Assembly: GCA_030429105.1 (NCBI GenBank)
Contig: JAUIDE010000009.1
Location: 1 to 64,000 of the forward strand
DNA from: Alphaproteobacteria bacterium
GTDB taxonomy: Bacteria > Pseudomonadota > Alphaproteobacteria > Rhodobacterales > Rhodobacteraceae
Reading direction: 5' to 3'
Length of the DNA: 64,000 nucleotides
Shown here: piece by piece, positions 24,384 through 36,732 of the stretch
Layout: every line of letters starts with the position of its first letter
How positions within the stretch are numbered: position 1 is the stretch's first letter
The notes under the pieces: generated by a model
Databases searched by the model: none
What the model was told of the DNA's origin: nothing
Seen by the model: the letters and a program-made list of their open reading frames with translations, nothing else
Position numbers and translations under genes: made by a program

Positions 24384-24877
24384 CCGCGGGTCTTCTCGTC
24401 CACGAGCCTGCCATCCTTGAACAGGCCGTCCCGCCCGTTGTCGCCGACATGGACCTGCGGCGCGGCGAGCACCCGGCAGTCGAACGGCGTGAGGCAGTGG
24501 CGGAGCGAGAACTGCGTGAGCTGCCCGCCCGCCGCGCCCGCGGTGGCCGACATGATGGCGACGGGCTTGCCCTTCAGCGGGCCGGGGCTGAAGCGGCTCT
24601 GCCAGTCCAGCGCGTTCTTCAGCACGCCGGAGAGGTTCTTGTTGTATTCGGGCGTGGAGATCACGACCCCGTCCGCCGCGCGGATCGCCTCGACGAAGGC
24701 GAGGACCTTGGGCGGATAGCCATCGTCCTCGACATCGCCGTTGTAGAGCGGCAGGTCGATATCGGCGAGGGTGAAGGCGACGTCATCCCCCGCCAGCTCC
24801 CCCGCGGCGCGGACGAGCGCGGTGTTGGTGGAGGCGCGCCGCAGCGCGCCGGAAATGCCGAGCAGGCGATAGGTCAT
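24341..24877 (-). CDS. NAD(P)H-dependent FMN reductase
   Basis: A 178-residue flavodoxin-like reductase. The phosphate loop of FMN is in ISGALRRASTN (about 8-18), and STPEYNKNLSGVLKNALDW (about 74-92) is the signature of the NADPH-dependent FMN reductase family (ChrR/SsuE-like). It reduces FMN, quinones or chromate-like acceptors using NAD(P)H. It is the last gene before the 2-oxoglutarate dehydrogenase block, separated from lpd by 72 bases, and overlaps thiQ at the 3' end. Confidence 0.87.
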   Translation of the reverse strand: MTYRLLGISGALRRASTNTALVRAAGELAGDDVAFTLADIDLPLYNGDVEDDGYPPKVLAFVEAIRAADGVVISTPEYNKNLSGVLKNALDWQSRFSPGPLKGKPVAIMSATAGAAGGQLTQFSLRHCLTPFDCRVLAAPQVHVGDNGRDGLFKDGRLVDEKTRGYVAGLMAALRAIS

Positions 24878-24949
24878 GATGCGGTCCCTCTGGTCGTCTC
24901 TGCCATCTAGACCCGGGCGCGGCCTCGCGCGCGCAAGATCGCGTGAGGT

Positions 24950-26335
24950 TCAGAAATGAATCGCGCCGTCGCCGGCCGCCAGCGCCGCCTCGCGCACCGC
25001 CTCGGAATAGGTCGGGTGCGCGTGGCAGGTGCGGGCGATGTCCGCCGCCGTCGCGCCCATCTCCATGCCGACGCAGATTTCGTGGATGAGGTCCCCCGCC
25101 GCCGGGCCGATGATATGGGCGCCAAGAAGCTGGCCCGTCTTCGCGTCGGCCAGCAGCTTCACGAAACCGTCGGAGACGAGATTGGCCTTGGCGCGCCCGT
25201 TCGCCATGAAGGGGAACTTGCCGGCCTTGTAGTCCCGCCCCTGCGCCTTCAGCGCCTCCTCCGTCACGCCGACCGAGGCGACCTCGGGCGTCGTGTAGAT
25301 CACGCCGGGGATTACGGCGTAGTTGACGTGGGACTTGCCGCGCGCGATCTCCTCCGCCACGGCCATGCCCTCGTCCTCCGCCTTGTGGGCGAGCATCGGG
25401 CCCTCTGTGACGTCGCCGATGGCGTAGAGGCCGGGGATGTTGGTGCGGAAGCGCGCGTCGGTCATCACCACGCCCCGCTCCATGCGGACGCCGAGCTCTT
25501 CGAGCGCGAGGCCCTTCGTATAGGGGCGCCGCCCGGTGGCGACGAGCACGATATCGGCGTCGATCTGGTGCTCCGACCCGTCCTTCCGCCGCTGGAAGGC
25601 GACCTTCAGCTTGGTCTTCAGCGTCTCGACGCCCGTGACGGCGGCGCCGAGTTCGAAGGCGATTCCCTGCTTCTTCAGGATTTTCCGAAATTCCCGGGCG
25701 ACCTCGCCATCCTGACCCGGCGTGATCTCGTCCAGATACTCGATCACGGTGACTTCGGAGCCGAGCCGCTTCCAGACCGAGCCGAGTTCGAGCCCGATCA
25801 CGCCGCCGCCGATGACGACGAGCTTCTTCGGAACCTTCGGCAGGTCGAGCGCGCCGGTGGAGGAGACGATCCGCTCCTCGTCGATCTCGAGGAAGGGGAG
25901 CGTCGCCGGCTCGGAGCCGGTGGCGATGACGATGTTCTTCGCCTTGTGGGTCTCGTCCCCCACCTTCACCTCGCCGGGGGCGGGGATCGTTCCCCAGCCC
26001 TTGATGTAGTCCACCTTGTTCTTCTTGAAGAGAAATTCGATCCCCTTCGTGTTGGCCTCGATCACGCTCTTCTTGTGGGCGTGCATCTGGGGCAGGTCGA
26101 CGGAGACGGATTTCGCGACGATCCCCATCTTCGCGAAGCTCGTTTCGGCCTCGTGCAGCATCTCGGAGGCGTGGAGCATCGCCTTCGACGGGATGCAGCC
26201 GACATTGAGACAGGTGCCGCCCAATGCGCCGCGGCCCTCGACGCAGGCCGTCTTGAGCCCGAGCTGCGCGGCGCGGATCGCGGCGACATAGCCGCCGGGG
26301 CCGCCGCCGATGATGATGAGATCGTATTCGGCCAT
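24950..26335 (-). CDS. lpd: dihydrolipoyl dehydrogenase (E3)
   Basis: A 461-residue FAD enzyme that reoxidises the lipoyl arm of 2-oxoglutarate dehydrogenase and passes electrons to NAD. FAD motif [19 protein letters not shown] (about 8-26), redox-active disulfide [13 protein letters not shown] (about 39-51), NAD motif [15 protein letters not shown] (about 176-190) and the C-terminal catalytic HAHPTYSEA are all present. It closes the suc block, 22 bases after the MAPEG gene. Confidence 0.96.
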   Translation of the reverse strand: MAEYDLIIIGGGPGGYVAAIRAAQLGLKTACVEGRGALGGTCLNVGCIPSKAMLHASEMLHEAETSFAKMGIVAKSVSVDLPQMHAHKKSVIEANTKGIEFLFKKNKVDYIKGWGTIPAPGEVKVGDETHKAKNIVIATGSEPATLPFLEIDEERIVSSTGALDLPKVPKKLVVIGGGVIGLELGSVWKRLGSEVTVIEYLDEITPGQDGEVAREFRKILKKQGIAFELGAAVTGVETLKTKLKVAFQRRKDGSEHQIDADIVLVATGRRPYTKGLALEELGVRMERGVVMTDARFRTNIPGLYAIGDVTEGPMLAHKAEDEGMAVAEEIARGKSHVNYAVIPGVIYTTPEVASVGVTEEALKAQGRDYKAGKFPFMANGRAKANLVSDGFVKLLADAKTGQLLGAHIIGPAAGDLIHEICVGMEMGATAADIARTCHAHPTYSEAVREAALAAGDGAIHF

Positions 26336-26357
26336 GTCGGCCTCCCTCGGTTCAGCG

Positions 26358-26747
26358 TTAGACCAGCGCGGACGCGAGCATCGCGACGGTGGCGAAGAAC
26401 CCGGCCGCCCAGATGACCGAGCGCCAGGGCGCCCAGCCGAAGGCGTAGGCCGGGATGTAGAGCACGCGGGCGCCGAGATAGACCCAGGCGCAGGCGGCGG
26501 TGTAGCCGCTTGCCTGCCCCCCCAGCGTCACCACGACGACCGCAATGGTGAAGAGGATCAATCCCTCGAAATGGTTGTTCATCGCCCGCTGCATGCGACC
26601 GGCGAAACCCTTGAGCGCAAGCGGCTCGTCACGCGGCCCCATCGTTTTGTCCGGCCCGAGCTGCCGGTTGGCGGGGACGGCCATCAGCATGAACTGGACG
26701 ACCTGGAGCAGCGCGGCGAGTGCGAGGGCGGTGAGTTCGGGGGTCAT
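26358..26747 (-). CDS. MAPEG-family membrane protein
   Basis: A 129-residue four-helix membrane protein of the MAPEG family (membrane-associated eicosanoid and glutathione metabolism). The family pattern is [16 protein letters not shown] (about 63-78), followed by [13 protein letters not shown] near residue 100. The ATG at 26747 overlaps the thioesterase stop by four bases. Its function inside a citric-acid-cycle operon is unknown; similar placement is common in Rhodobacterales. Confidence 0.87.
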   Translation of the reverse strand: MTPELTALALAALLQVVQFMLMAVPANRQLGPDKTMGPRDEPLALKGFAGRMQRAMNNHFEGLILFTIAVVVVTLGGQASGYTAACAWVYLGARVLYIPAYAFGWAPWRSVIWAAGFFATVAMLASALV

Positions 26748-27226
26748 TGTCGCCGCCCCGGGGCGAGGACGGACAGGTCGAGCCTCCGGCCTGTCGCCAG
26801 CACGGTTCCGCACAGCGTCGCGGCGCCCCCGTCGAGAACGAACACGTCCGCCGCGCCGACGCAGGTCGTCTTGCCTGTCTGGAGGACACGGCCGACGGCG
26901 CGCAGCCGGGAGCCCTGGCTGAGGCCGAGCATCTTCACGGTGAAGTCCATGGTGGACATGGCCGCTCCCCGCGGCAGCGCCGATGAGATCGACGTCATGG
27001 CCGCCATGTCGCCGAGCGCTCCGACCGAGCTCGCGGCGAACGCGCCGGGCGGGGCCTCGAAGGCGGGCGTGAGCGGAGCCTCAAGCGTCACGGAGCCCGG
27101 CTCCGCGCTCACGATTTCGACCTGCAGCGCGATGAAAAAGGGCATGCCCCGGAGGAGGCTCGCTATGTCGCCTTCGGTCGTGAGAATCGCCGCGACGTCC
27201 TCCGCGGCGGTTTCCTTGGCCGTCAT
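26744..27226 (-). CDS. PaaI-type hotdog-fold thioesterase
   Basis: A 160-residue hotdog-fold protein with the thioesterase-superfamily layout: a long central helix region GAFAASSVGALGDMAAMTSIS (from about 62) with an Asp typical of the PaaI active site, then STMDFTVKMLG and a strand ending KTTCVGAADVFV. It probably hydrolyses an acyl-CoA. The ATG at 27226 overlaps the sucB stop (TGATG); a GTG one codon earlier is also possible. It is the first of two extra genes between sucB and lpd. Confidence 0.78.
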   Translation of the reverse strand: MTAKETAAEDVAAILTTEGDIASLLRGMPFFIALQVEIVSAEPGSVTLEAPLTPAFEAPPGAFAASSVGALGDMAAMTSISSALPRGAAMSTMDFTVKMLGLSQGSRLRAVGRVLQTGKTTCVGAADVFVLDGGAATLCGTVLATGRRLDLSVLAPGRRQ

Positions 27227-28398
27227 CACAGATCCATCAGCAGCCGCCGCGGATCCTCCAGCGCCTCCTTCACGCGGACGAGGAAGGTCACCGCCTCCTT
27301 CCCGTCCACGATCCGGTGGTCGTAGGAGAGGGCGAGATACATCATCGGGCGCGCGACGATCTGGCCGCCGACGACCATCGGCCGCTCCATGATCTTGTGC
27401 ATGCCGAGGATGCCGGATTGCGGGGGGTTGAGGATCGGGGAGGACATCAGCGAACCGTAGATGCCGCCGTTCGAGATCGTGAAGGTCCCGCCCTGCATGT
27501 CGCCCATGGTCAGCTTGCCGTCACGGGCCTTCACGCCGAGGTCGTTGATCGTCTTCTCGATGGCGGCGAAGCCCATCTCGTGCGCGTTCCGCACGACGGG
27601 GACGACAAGGCCCGTGGGCGTGCCGACGGCGACGCCCATATGGACGAAGTTCTTGTAGACCACATCCGCCCCGTCGATCTCCGCATTCACAGCGGGGACT
27701 TCGAGCAGGGCGTGGACGCAGGCCTTGGTGAAGAAGGACATGAAGCCGAGCTTCACGCCGTGCTTCTTCAGGAACTCGTCCTTGTATTCGTCGCGGATCG
27801 CCATGATCGCGCCCATGTCCACCTCGTTATAGGTGGTGAGCATGGCGGCGGTGTTCTGCGCGTCCTTGAGGCGGCGGGCGATGGTCTGGCGGAGGCGCGT
27901 CATCCGCACCCGTTCCTCCCGCGCCGCGTCCTCCGCTGGAACCGGGGCGCGCGGGGCGCTCGTCGGGGCCGGGGCGGGGGCGGAGGTGGCTTGCACCGGA
28001 GCGGCGGCGGGGGCGGCGGGCGCCGGGCCGCGCGCGGCCTCGGCCAGAACCTCCGTCTTCGACTTCGCATCGCCGGCCGGAGCGGGCGCGGGCGCCGGGG
28101 CTGGGGCCGGCTCTTCCTTCGGCTTCGCCTCGGCCTTCGGCGCCGGGGCGGCGCCCTCGGCGCCTTCGATCAGGAGCGCGAGAAGGGCGTCGCGCCCCAC
28201 CGTCTCGCCTTCCTTGGCCACGATCTCGTCGAGCCGGCCGGCGGCGGGCGCCGGCACCTCGATGGCGACCTTGTCGGTCTCCAGCTCCACCAGCGGCTCG
28301 TCGGCGGCGACGGCGTCCCCCGCCTTTTTCAGCCACTTGCCGACCGTCGCCTCCGTCACGCTCTCGCCGAGCGTCGGCACGCGGATTTCGATGCTCAT
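27226..28398 (-). CDS. sucB: 2-oxoglutarate dehydrogenase E2, dihydrolipoyl succinyltransferase
   Basis: A 390-residue core component. One lipoyl domain is at the N-terminus with the modified lysine in ETDKVAIEV (about 40-48), then a long Ala/Pro-rich linker (about 80-150), a peripheral-subunit-binding region shorter and less clear than usual, and the catalytic domain ending with the active-site [12 protein letters not shown] (about 360-371). The catalytic domain opens [15 protein letters not shown]. It follows sucA after 14 bases. The PSBD weakness is my reading and could reflect a diverged linker only. Confidence 0.94.
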   Translation of the reverse strand: MSIEIRVPTLGESVTEATVGKWLKKAGDAVAADEPLVELETDKVAIEVPAPAAGRLDEIVAKEGETVGRDALLALLIEGAEGAAPAPKAEAKPKEEPAPAPAPAPAPAGDAKSKTEVLAEAARGPAPAAPAAAPVQATSAPAPAPTSAPRAPVPAEDAAREERVRMTRLRQTIARRLKDAQNTAAMLTTYNEVDMGAIMAIRDEYKDEFLKKHGVKLGFMSFFTKACVHALLEVPAVNAEIDGADVVYKNFVHMGVAVGTPTGLVVPVVRNAHEMGFAAIEKTINDLGVKARDGKLTMGDMQGGTFTISNGGIYGSLMSSPILNPPQSGILGMHKIMERPMVVGGQIVARPMMYLALSYDHRIVDGKEAVTFLVRVKEALEDPRRLLMDL

Positions 28399-28412
28399 GC
28401 CGTGATCCTCTC

Positions 28413-31352
28413 TCAGCCCGTCAGCGCGTCGGAGACGAGCTTTTCCTGTTCATGCTTGTGCTGCGCCGCGAGGCCGGTGGCCGGCGAGGCCGAGGCGTTG
28501 CGGCCGGCATAGCGGGCGCGGCCCTGCTTCGCGCCGATCCGCTCCAGCACCCATTCGATGTTCGGCTCGACGAAGCTCCAGGGCCCCTGGTTCTTCGGCT
28601 CCTCCTGACACCAGACGATCTCCGCCTTCTTGAAGCGGGTCAGCTCCTTGGTGAGGGAGAGCGCGGGGAACGGGTAGAGCTGTTCGAGCCGGAGGAGATA
28701 GACGTCGTCCAATCCCGCCGCGTCCCGCGCCTCGAGAAGATCGTAATAGACCTTGCCGGAGCAGATCACGACGCGCTTGATCTTGTCGTCCTTCTTCAGC
28801 TTGACGGTCGAGCCGCCGCCCATCTCCGCATCGTCCCAGAGGACGCGGTGGAAGCTCGAATCCGGCCCCATCTCCTCCAGCTTCGAGACGCAGAGCTTGT
28901 GCCGGAGGAGGCTCTTCGGCGTGAAGAGCACCAGCGGCTTCCGGAAGTTGCGGTGCAGCTGCCGGCGCAGGATGTGGAAATAGTTGGAGGGCGTGGTGCA
29001 GTTCGCCACGATCCAGTTGTCCTCCGCCGAAAGCTGGAGGAACCGCTCGATCCGCGCGGAGGAATGCTCCGGCCCCTGCCCCTCGTAGCCATGCGGCAGC
29101 AGCATCACGAGGCCGGACATGCGGAGCCATTTCCGCTCGCCCGGGCAGATGAACTGGTCGATCATGATCTGGGCGCCGTTGGCGAAATCGCCGAACTGCG
29201 CCTCCCAGAGCGTCAGGCCGTTCGGCTCCGCCAGCGTGTAGCCGTATTCGAAGCCGAGCACGGCGTATTCGGAGAGCATCGAGTCGATCACGTCGAACTC
29301 GGCCTGCCCCTCGCGGATGTTCTTCAGCGGGTAGTAGCGCTCTTCCGTCTGCTGGTCGATGATCCCGGAATGCCGCTGGGAGAAGGTGCCGCGCGTGCAG
29401 TCCTGCCCGGAAAGGCGGACGGGGAAGCCTTCGAGCTGGAGCGTGCCGAAGGCGAGCGCCTCCGCCGTCGCCCAGTCGATCCCCGCGCCCGTCTCGAACA
29501 TCTTCGCCTTGTCGGCGAAGATGCGCTCCACCGTCTTGTGCGCGTTGAAGCCTTCGGGGATGCGGGAGAGGGCGGCGCCGACCTCGCGCAGACGGTCGAG
29601 CGCCACGCCGGTGACGCCGCGCTGATATTCCTCCGCCCCGGCGCCGAGATGCTTCCAGCGGCCGTCCAGCCAGTCCGCCTTGTTGGGGCGATAGACCTTG
29701 CCGGCCTCGAATTCCTCGTTCAGCAGCGCCTGGAACTCGGCCTTCATCTGGTCGACCTCGCCCTCGGCGATCAGGTCGTCCTTCACCAGCGTCTCGGCGT
29801 AGAGTTGCAGCGTCGTCTTGTGCTTCTTGATCTGCCGGTACATTTCCGGCTGCGTGAACATCGGCTCGTCGCCCTCGTTATGGCCGAAGCGGCGATAGCA
29901 GAAGATGTCCACCACCACGTCCTTGTGGAACTTCTGCCTGAATTCCGTGGCGATGCGCGCGGCGTGGACCACCGCCTCCGGATCATCGCCGTTCACATGG
30001 AAGATCGGCGCCTCCACCATCAGCGAAATGTCCGTCGGGTAGGGGGAAGAGCGGGAATTGTGCGGCGCCGTGGTGAAGCCGATCTGGTTGTTGACGATCA
30101 GGTGGATCGTCCCGCCCGTGCGGTGCCCGCGGAGGCCCGAGAGGCCGAAGCATTCCGCAACCACGCCCTGGCCGGCGAAGGCCGCGTCGCCGTGGAGGAG
30201 GACGGGGAGGACTTCCGTACGCTCCCGGTCGCCGATCTGCTCCTGCTTGGCGCGGGCCTTGCCGAGCACCACGGGGTTCACCGCCTCGAGATGCGAGGGG
30301 TTGGCGGTGAGCGAGAGGTGGACGGAATTGCCGTCGAACTCCCGGTCGGAGGAGGCGCCGAGATGGTACTTCACGTCGCCGGAGCCCGCCACGTCGTCCG
30401 GCTTGAAGCTGCCGCCCTGGAACTCGTTGAAGATCGCGCGATAGGGCTTGCCCATCACGTTGGCGAGCACGGAGAGCCGCCCGCGATGCGGCATCCCGAT
30501 GATGATCTCCTTCACCCCGAGCGCGCCGCCGCGCTTGATGATCTGCTCCATCGCGGGGATCAGCGCCTCGCCGCCGTCGAGGCCGAAGCGCTTGGTGCCG
30601 AGATACTTCACGCCGAGGAACTTCTCGAAGCCCTCCGCCTCAACCAGCTTCTGCAGGATCGCCTTCCGGCCCCGCTTGGTGAAGGCGATCTCCTTGCCGT
30701 AGCCCTCGATCCGTTCCTTCAGCCAGCCGGCCTGCTCGCCGTCGGAGATGTGCATGTACTGGAGCGCGAAGGTGCCGCAATAGGTGCGCTTCACGATCGC
30801 CGTGATCTCGCGCATAGAGGCGAATTCGAGCCCGAGAACGTTGTCGATGAAGATCGGGCGGTCCATGTCCCCGGCCGTGAAGCCGTAGCTCGCCGGGTCG
30901 AGCTCCGGATGGCTCGCCGGCGGGGTGAGCTTCAGCGGGTCGAGATCGGCGGCGAGATGGCCGCGGATGCGGTAGGCGCGGATCAGCATCAGCGCCCGGA
31001 GGCTGTCCAGCACCGCGGTGCGGACCTGCGCCTCGGTCAGCGCGGCGCCCTTCGCCTGCGCTTTGGCGGCGACCTTGTCGGCCAGCTCCTTCGGGCTCCG
31101 TTCGGTGGGCCACTGCCCATCCATGGCGGCGACGAGATCGCCGCCGCGGGTCGGCGGCCAGTCCTTCCGCGCCCAGGAGGGGCCTGCGGGCGCGGCGTCC
31201 TCCCCGAGGGAACGGAAGAAGGCGCCCCAGGCCTCGTCCACCGCGCCGGGGTCGGCCTGGTAGCGGGCGTAGAGCTGTTCGACATAAAGGGCGTTATGCC
31301 CCTGCAGGAAGGACGAGTTCTGGAAGAGCTCGTTCGGGGATTGCTCGGTCAT
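28413..31352 (-). CDS. sucA: 2-oxoglutarate dehydrogenase E1
   Basis: A 979-residue thiamine-diphosphate enzyme that decarboxylates 2-oxoglutarate and loads succinyl onto E2. The N-terminal E2-binding stretch ([17 protein letters not shown], about 16-32), [10 protein letters not shown] (about 289-298), the ThDP region [13 protein letters not shown] (388-400) with NNQIGFTT (421-428), and the C-terminal domain with EEPKNQGPW are normal. The length is slightly above the 930-residue enterobacterial enzyme, as in alphaproteobacteria. A 1551-codon antisense frame opposite it is not a gene. Confidence 0.97.
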   Translation of the reverse strand: MTEQSPNELFQNSSFLQGHNALYVEQLYARYQADPGAVDEAWGAFFRSLGEDAAPAGPSWARKDWPPTRGGDLVAAMDGQWPTERSPKELADKVAAKAQAKGAALTEAQVRTAVLDSLRALMLIRAYRIRGHLAADLDPLKLTPPASHPELDPASYGFTAGDMDRPIFIDNVLGLEFASMREITAIVKRTYCGTFALQYMHISDGEQAGWLKERIEGYGKEIAFTKRGRKAILQKLVEAEGFEKFLGVKYLGTKRFGLDGGEALIPAMEQIIKRGGALGVKEIIIGMPHRGRLSVLANVMGKPYRAIFNEFQGGSFKPDDVAGSGDVKYHLGASSDREFDGNSVHLSLTANPSHLEAVNPVVLGKARAKQEQIGDRERTEVLPVLLHGDAAFAGQGVVAECFGLSGLRGHRTGGTIHLIVNNQIGFTTAPHNSRSSPYPTDISLMVEAPIFHVNGDDPEAVVHAARIATEFRQKFHKDVVVDIFCYRRFGHNEGDEPMFTQPEMYRQIKKHKTTLQLYAETLVKDDLIAEGEVDQMKAEFQALLNEEFEAGKVYRPNKADWLDGRWKHLGAGAEEYQRGVTGVALDRLREVGAALSRIPEGFNAHKTVERIFADKAKMFETGAGIDWATAEALAFGTLQLEGFPVRLSGQDCTRGTFSQRHSGIIDQQTEERYYPLKNIREGQAEFDVIDSMLSEYAVLGFEYGYTLAEPNGLTLWEAQFGDFANGAQIMIDQFICPGERKWLRMSGLVMLLPHGYEGQGPEHSSARIERFLQLSAEDNWIVANCTTPSNYFHILRRQLHRNFRKPLVLFTPKSLLRHKLCVSKLEEMGPDSSFHRVLWDDAEMGGGSTVKLKKDDKIKRVVICSGKVYYDLLEARDAAGLDDVYLLRLEQLYPFPALSLTKELTRFKKAEIVWCQEEPKNQGPWSFVEPNIEWVLERIGAKQGRARYAGRNASASPATGLAAQHKHEQEKLVSDALTG

Positions 31353-31376
31353 GTCGCTCTCTCGCCCTTTGTCAGG

Positions 31377-32252
31377 TCAGCGCCCCATCGCCTTCAGGAT
31401 CGCGGCGCCCAGCCCGGCGGGGCTGTCGGCCACGGTGAATCCGGCGGATTTCATCGCCTCGATCTTGTCCTCCGCGCCGCCCTTGCCGCCGGAGATGATC
31501 GCCCCGGCATGGCCCATGCGCCGGCCCGGAGGGGCCGTGCGGCCGGCGATGAAGCCGGCCATCGGTTTCTTGACACGGTTCTGCTTAACGAAGTCCGCAG
31601 CGTCCTCCTCGGCGGAGCCGCCGATCTCGCCGATCATGATGATCGCCTCGGTCTCGTCGTCCGCCAGCAGAAGCTCCAGCGCGTCCACGAACTCGAAGCC
31701 CTTGATCGGGTCGCCGCCGATGCCGATGCAGGTGGACTGGCCGAGCCCCGCCGCCGTCGTCTGCCCCACCGCCTCATAGGTCAGCGTGCCGGAGCGGGAG
31801 ACGATGCCGATCCGCCCGCGGCGGTGGATATGGCCGGGCATGATGCCGATCTTGCACTCGTCCGGCGTGATGACGCCGGGGCAGTTCGGGCCGATGAGGA
31901 TCGAGTTCGAGCCCTGGAGCGCGCGCTTCACCTTCATCATGTCCATCACCGGGATGCCCTCGGTGATGCAGACGATGAGCTCGATCTCCGCATCAATGGC
32001 TTCGAGGATCGCGTCCGCCGCGAAGGGCGGGGGGACGTAGATGGCGGAGGCGTTGGCGCCCGTCGCCTCCCGCGCGTCAGCCACCGTGTCATAGACGGGG
32101 AGGCCGATATGCGACGTCCCGCCCTTTCCGGGCGTCACGCCGCCGACCATCTTCGTGCCGTAGGCGATCGCCTGTTCGGAATGGAAGGTGCCCTGCGAGC
32201 CGGTGAGGCCCTGGCAGATCACCTTGGTGTTCTTGTTTACGAGAACGGCCAT
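31377..32252 (-). CDS. sucD: succinyl-CoA ligase, alpha subunit
   Basis: A 291-residue subunit carrying the CoA-binding Rossmann domain ([20 protein letters not shown], about 15-34) and the ligase domain with the phosphorylated histidine in MGHAGAII (about 244-251). It makes succinate and ATP or GTP from succinyl-CoA together with SucC. It precedes sucA by 24 bases and is separated from sucC by the exported hypothetical gene. Confidence 0.97.
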   Translation of the reverse strand: MAVLVNKNTKVICQGLTGSQGTFHSEQAIAYGTKMVGGVTPGKGGTSHIGLPVYDTVADAREATGANASAIYVPPPFAADAILEAIDAEIELIVCITEGIPVMDMMKVKRALQGSNSILIGPNCPGVITPDECKIGIMPGHIHRRGRIGIVSRSGTLTYEAVGQTTAAGLGQSTCIGIGGDPIKGFEFVDALELLLADDETEAIIMIGEIGGSAEEDAADFVKQNRVKKPMAGFIAGRTAPPGRRMGHAGAIISGGKGGAEDKIEAMKSAGFTVADSPAGLGAAILKAMGR

Positions 32253-32267
32253 GAAGTTGTCTCCGAG

Positions 32268-32771
32268 TCAGCGGCCCGGCCGCGCTTCAAGTTGGATGGT
32301 CGCGCCGGCGCCCTCGCCAGAATTTCCCTCAGCGCCATGAACCCACGCGTAGAAGTTCGGCCCGGCTCCGCGGACGACGATCCAGCGCCCGCCGTAGTCG
32401 TTGTTCTCCCATCCGGCCTTGCCGGGAAAGGCGCGGCCGAAATAGTCCTCGATCATGGCGGTGGCGGCGGCCTGGTCGACAAGGGGATGCGCGACGGAGC
32501 AGCCCGAACTGTCATTTCCGACGCCTACGCTGACATAGGCTCGCATCGGCGGCCTTGCGAGTTCGTGTTCGAGATCAGAGAGCGCAAAAGCCTGCCAGCC
32601 TTCGCGTTCCATCCGGGCGGCGACCCCCTCGAAGGTCGGGTAGCCGGACATGCAGGCTTCGAAGGCGCCGGCGAGTTCGTTGAACGGCGAAGCCCCTGTC
32701 TGCGTGGCCGCCGCGAAGAGCGCGGCTGCTCCGACGGCGGCGCTGAGCGAGGCGGCCCTGACACAGCGCAT
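32268..32771 (-). CDS. exported hypothetical protein between sucC and sucD
   Basis: I do not recognise the family. The 167-residue product starts with a clear signal peptide ([20 protein letters not shown], cleavage near TGASP). The mature part has two cysteines (EACMSGYPTF and SSGCSVAHPL) that could form a disulfide, and a C-terminal stretch WIVVRGAGPNFYAWVHG. Its ATG overlaps the sucC stop by one base, and sucD begins 15 bases after it, so it is transcribed with the citric-acid genes. A periplasmic role would be unrelated to the enzyme complex. Confidence 0.8.
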   Translation of the reverse strand: MRCVRAASLSAAVGAAALFAAATQTGASPFNELAGAFEACMSGYPTFEGVAARMEREGWQAFALSDLEHELARPPMRAYVSVGVGNDSSGCSVAHPLVDQAAATAMIEDYFGRAFPGKAGWENNDYGGRWIVVRGAGPNFYAWVHGAEGNSGEGAGATIQLEARPGR

Positions 32772-33970
32772 CACTGGCCTTCCCTCACCGCCTTCACGAT
32801 CTTCGCCGCCGCATCCGCGAGGTCGTCCCCCGAGGTGATGTTGAGGCCGGATTCCGCGAGGATCTTCTTGCCGAGCTCCACGTTCGTCCCCTCGAGCCGG
32901 ACGACGAGGGGGACCTGGAGGCCCACTTCCTTCACCGCGGCGATCACGCCCTCGGCGATCACGTCGCAGCGCATGATTCCGCCGAAGATGTTGACGAGGA
33001 TGCCCTTCACGTTCGGGTCCGACGTGATGATCTTGAAGGCTTCCGTCACCTTCTCCTTCGTCGCGCCGCCGCCCACGTCGAGGAAATTGGCGGGTTCGGA
33101 GCCGTAGAGCTTGATGATGTCCATCGTCGCCATGGCGAGGCCGGCGCCGTTCACCATGCAGCCGATCTCGCCGTCGAGCGCGATGTAGTTGAGGTCGAAC
33201 TTGGAGGCCTGAAGCTCCTTCGGGTCCTCCTCCGTCTCGTCGCGGAGCGCCATGATCTCCGGATGGCGGTAGAGCGCGTTCGAGTCGAAGTTCATCTTGC
33301 AGTCGAGGCAGACGACATCGCCGGCCTTGTTCACGATCAGCGGGTTGATCTCGAGGAGGCTGCAATCCTTCTCTGTGAAGAGCTGGTAGAGCTTCGCGAC
33401 AAGGGCGACGCACTGCTTCACCGCCTTGCCCTCGAGCCCCAGCGCGAAGGCGACGCGGCGGCCGTGGAAGGGCTGCACGCCGGAAGCGGGGTCGACCGAG
33501 AAGGTCAGGATCTTCTCCGGCGTGTCATGCGCCACCTTCTCGATGTCCATCCCGCCTTCGGTGGAGACGATGAAGGAGACGCGGGAGGTTTCCCGGTCCA
33601 CCAGCAGGGCGAGGTAGAGTTCGGTCTCGATGTCCGAGCCGTCTTCGATATAGACGCGGTTGACCTGCTTGCCCGCCGGTCCGGTCTGGTGCGTCACGAG
33701 GGTGCGGCCGAGCATCCGCTCCGCCTCCTCCGCCGCTTCCTCGACCGATTTCGCGATGCGGACGCCGCCCTTCGGTCCGGCCGATTCCTCCTTGAAGGAG
33801 CCCTTGCCGCGGCCGCCCGCATGGATCTGCGCCTTCACGACCCAGATCGGCCCGTCGAGCGCGCCGGCCTGAGTCTTGGCCTCCTCCGCCCGCGTCACCG
33901 CGCGGCCGTCGGATACGGGAAGCCCGTATTCCTTGAGGAGGTGCTTCGCCTGATATTCGTGAATGTTCAT
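32771..33970 (-). CDS. sucC: succinyl-CoA ligase, beta subunit
   Basis: A 399-residue ATP-grasp protein. It starts [19 protein letters not shown], the family hallmark, and contains the glycine-rich GGRGKGSF (about 51-58), LEINPLIVN (about 206-214), LDCKMNFD and the C-terminal domain with [10 protein letters not shown] (about 319-328). It is the first gene of the sucC to lpd block on the minus strand, and a candidate promoter lies 80-110 bases upstream. Confidence 0.97.
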   Translation of the reverse strand: MNIHEYQAKHLLKEYGLPVSDGRAVTRAEEAKTQAGALDGPIWVVKAQIHAGGRGKGSFKEESAGPKGGVRIAKSVEEAAEEAERMLGRTLVTHQTGPAGKQVNRVYIEDGSDIETELYLALLVDRETSRVSFIVSTEGGMDIEKVAHDTPEKILTFSVDPASGVQPFHGRRVAFALGLEGKAVKQCVALVAKLYQLFTEKDCSLLEINPLIVNKAGDVVCLDCKMNFDSNALYRHPEIMALRDETEEDPKELQASKFDLNYIALDGEIGCMVNGAGLAMATMDIIKLYGSEPANFLDVGGGATKEKVTEAFKIITSDPNVKGILVNIFGGIMRCDVIAEGVIAAVKEVGLQVPLVVRLEGTNVELGKKILAESGLNITSGDDLADAAAKIVKAVREGQ

Positions 33971-34051
33971 GGGGTTCGGTCCGTCGCCAGATCATCGACC
34001 CCGCGGGGCCAGCGCCACTCGGCGGCGCCCCGCAGCGCGCCGTGTCCGCAT

Positions 34052-34080
34052 CGCATAAGCCGCTCGGCGCAGGATCGCAA
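34052..34080 (-). promoter_or_regulatory. candidate promoter of the suc block
   Basis: On the minus strand TTGCGA (34080-34075) and TATGCG (34057-34052) are separated by 17 bases, 81 bases before the sucC start. Both boxes match sigma-70 only partly. A T-rich tract (34093-34101) lies upstream on the other side. Confidence 0.35.
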
Positions 34081-34217
34081 CGAAAATGACCGTGTTTTTT
34101 TGGTAACCGCCCGAAGGGGTGGTATCCGGCTCGCAGGGGCGGGCGCCGGGCCCGCGTCGTTGACAGCCCGGCGAGCGTCTGAAACACAACCTCCGCTGGA
34201 TGACGAAGGAAACGCTC

Positions 34218-34901
34218 ATGCCGCTGGCGACGATCAACGGGCAGGTCTTCTTCTTCGTCCATGTCCCGAAATGCGGCGGAACCAGCGTGGAGGAGTTTCT
34301 CGCCCGGCATGGGCGCCTCGCGCTGATCGGCCCGAAATGGCGCTACGAGAAGTGCAGCGTGCAGCACATCCACCGCCGGGTCTATGAGCGGATCATCCCG
34401 CGGGAGGGATACGACCACGGCTTCGTCGTCTTCCGCGATCCGCTGGAGCGGATGAAGAGCGAGTTCCGAATGAAGGCGAGGGAGGCCGGGCCGAGCCTCA
34501 ACCCGTTCAACATCCTCATGCGGCTCAGGGCGCGGTTCACGGGCGCGCGGCTTTACGAGTTCAGGGCGCGGGGCCTGCGGCTCCAGCTCGACTTCGCGCT
34601 CTGGTCGCGCCTCACGCTCTTCGCCCTGCGGTGGGACCCGTTCCTCTCCGACAATCACTTCCGCCCGCAGAGCGAGTTCTGGCGGGAGGATCACGAGGTC
34701 TTCTTCCTCGAGGACGGACTGGAGCCCGTGTTCCGCTGGATCGTGGAGAAGGCGGGGATCGAGGCGGAAGAAGCCCCGATCCGCGAGAACCGGGGCAGGC
34801 CGGCTGAGATCGTATGCTCGCCGGAGACCGAACGGATGATCCGCGACTTCTACGCCGCGGACTACGCCCTCTTCGAACGGCTGCGCGCCGCCCGCCGATG
34901 A
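34218..34901 (+). CDS. sulfotransferase-like P-loop protein
   Basis: A 227-residue protein with the 5'-PAPS-binding P-loop of sulfotransferases near the N-terminus: FVHVPKCGGTSVEEFL (residues about 12-27). A second motif FRDPLERMKSEF (about 73-84) matches the 3'-phosphate binding region. It likely transfers sulfate to a carbohydrate, such as surface polysaccharide. The ATG at 34218 was preferred because GAAGGA lies eight bases upstream; an ATG at 34200 has no such signal. It stands alone between sucC and mdh, and a strong hairpin overlaps its last codons. Confidence 0.78.
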   Translation: MPLATINGQVFFFVHVPKCGGTSVEEFLARHGRLALIGPKWRYEKCSVQHIHRRVYERIIPREGYDHGFVVFRDPLERMKSEFRMKAREAGPSLNPFNILMRLRARFTGARLYEFRARGLRLQLDFALWSRLTLFALRWDPFLSDNHFRPQSEFWREDHEVFFLEDGLEPVFRWIVEKAGIEAEEAPIRENRGRPAEIVCSPETERMIRDFYAADYALFERLRAARR

Positions 34902-34910
34902 GCGGGCGGC
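34887..34910. terminator. nine-bp hairpin between convergent genes
   Basis: GCCGCCCGC (34887-34895) and GCGGGCGGC (34902-34910) pair perfectly around a six-base loop that contains the sulfotransferase stop codon. The mdh gene ends ten bases farther on from the other side. There is no T-run on either strand, so it would be a stall or Rho-assisted terminator. The symmetric position suits both genes. Confidence 0.5.
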
Positions 34911-34919
34911 GGCGGCGGC

Positions 34920-36724
<1,805 letters not shown>

Positions 36725-36732
<8 letters not shown>

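Noticed and set aside
24878-24949. terminator after lpd
   Set aside because: GC-rich inverted segments near 24918-24944 pair only imperfectly and have no T-run, so the end of the suc block is left unassigned.
28452-33107. 1551-codon plus-strand frame
   Set aside because: It is antisense to sucA, sucD and sucC, whose products are complete and conserved; the open frame is a by-product of high GC and codon bias.
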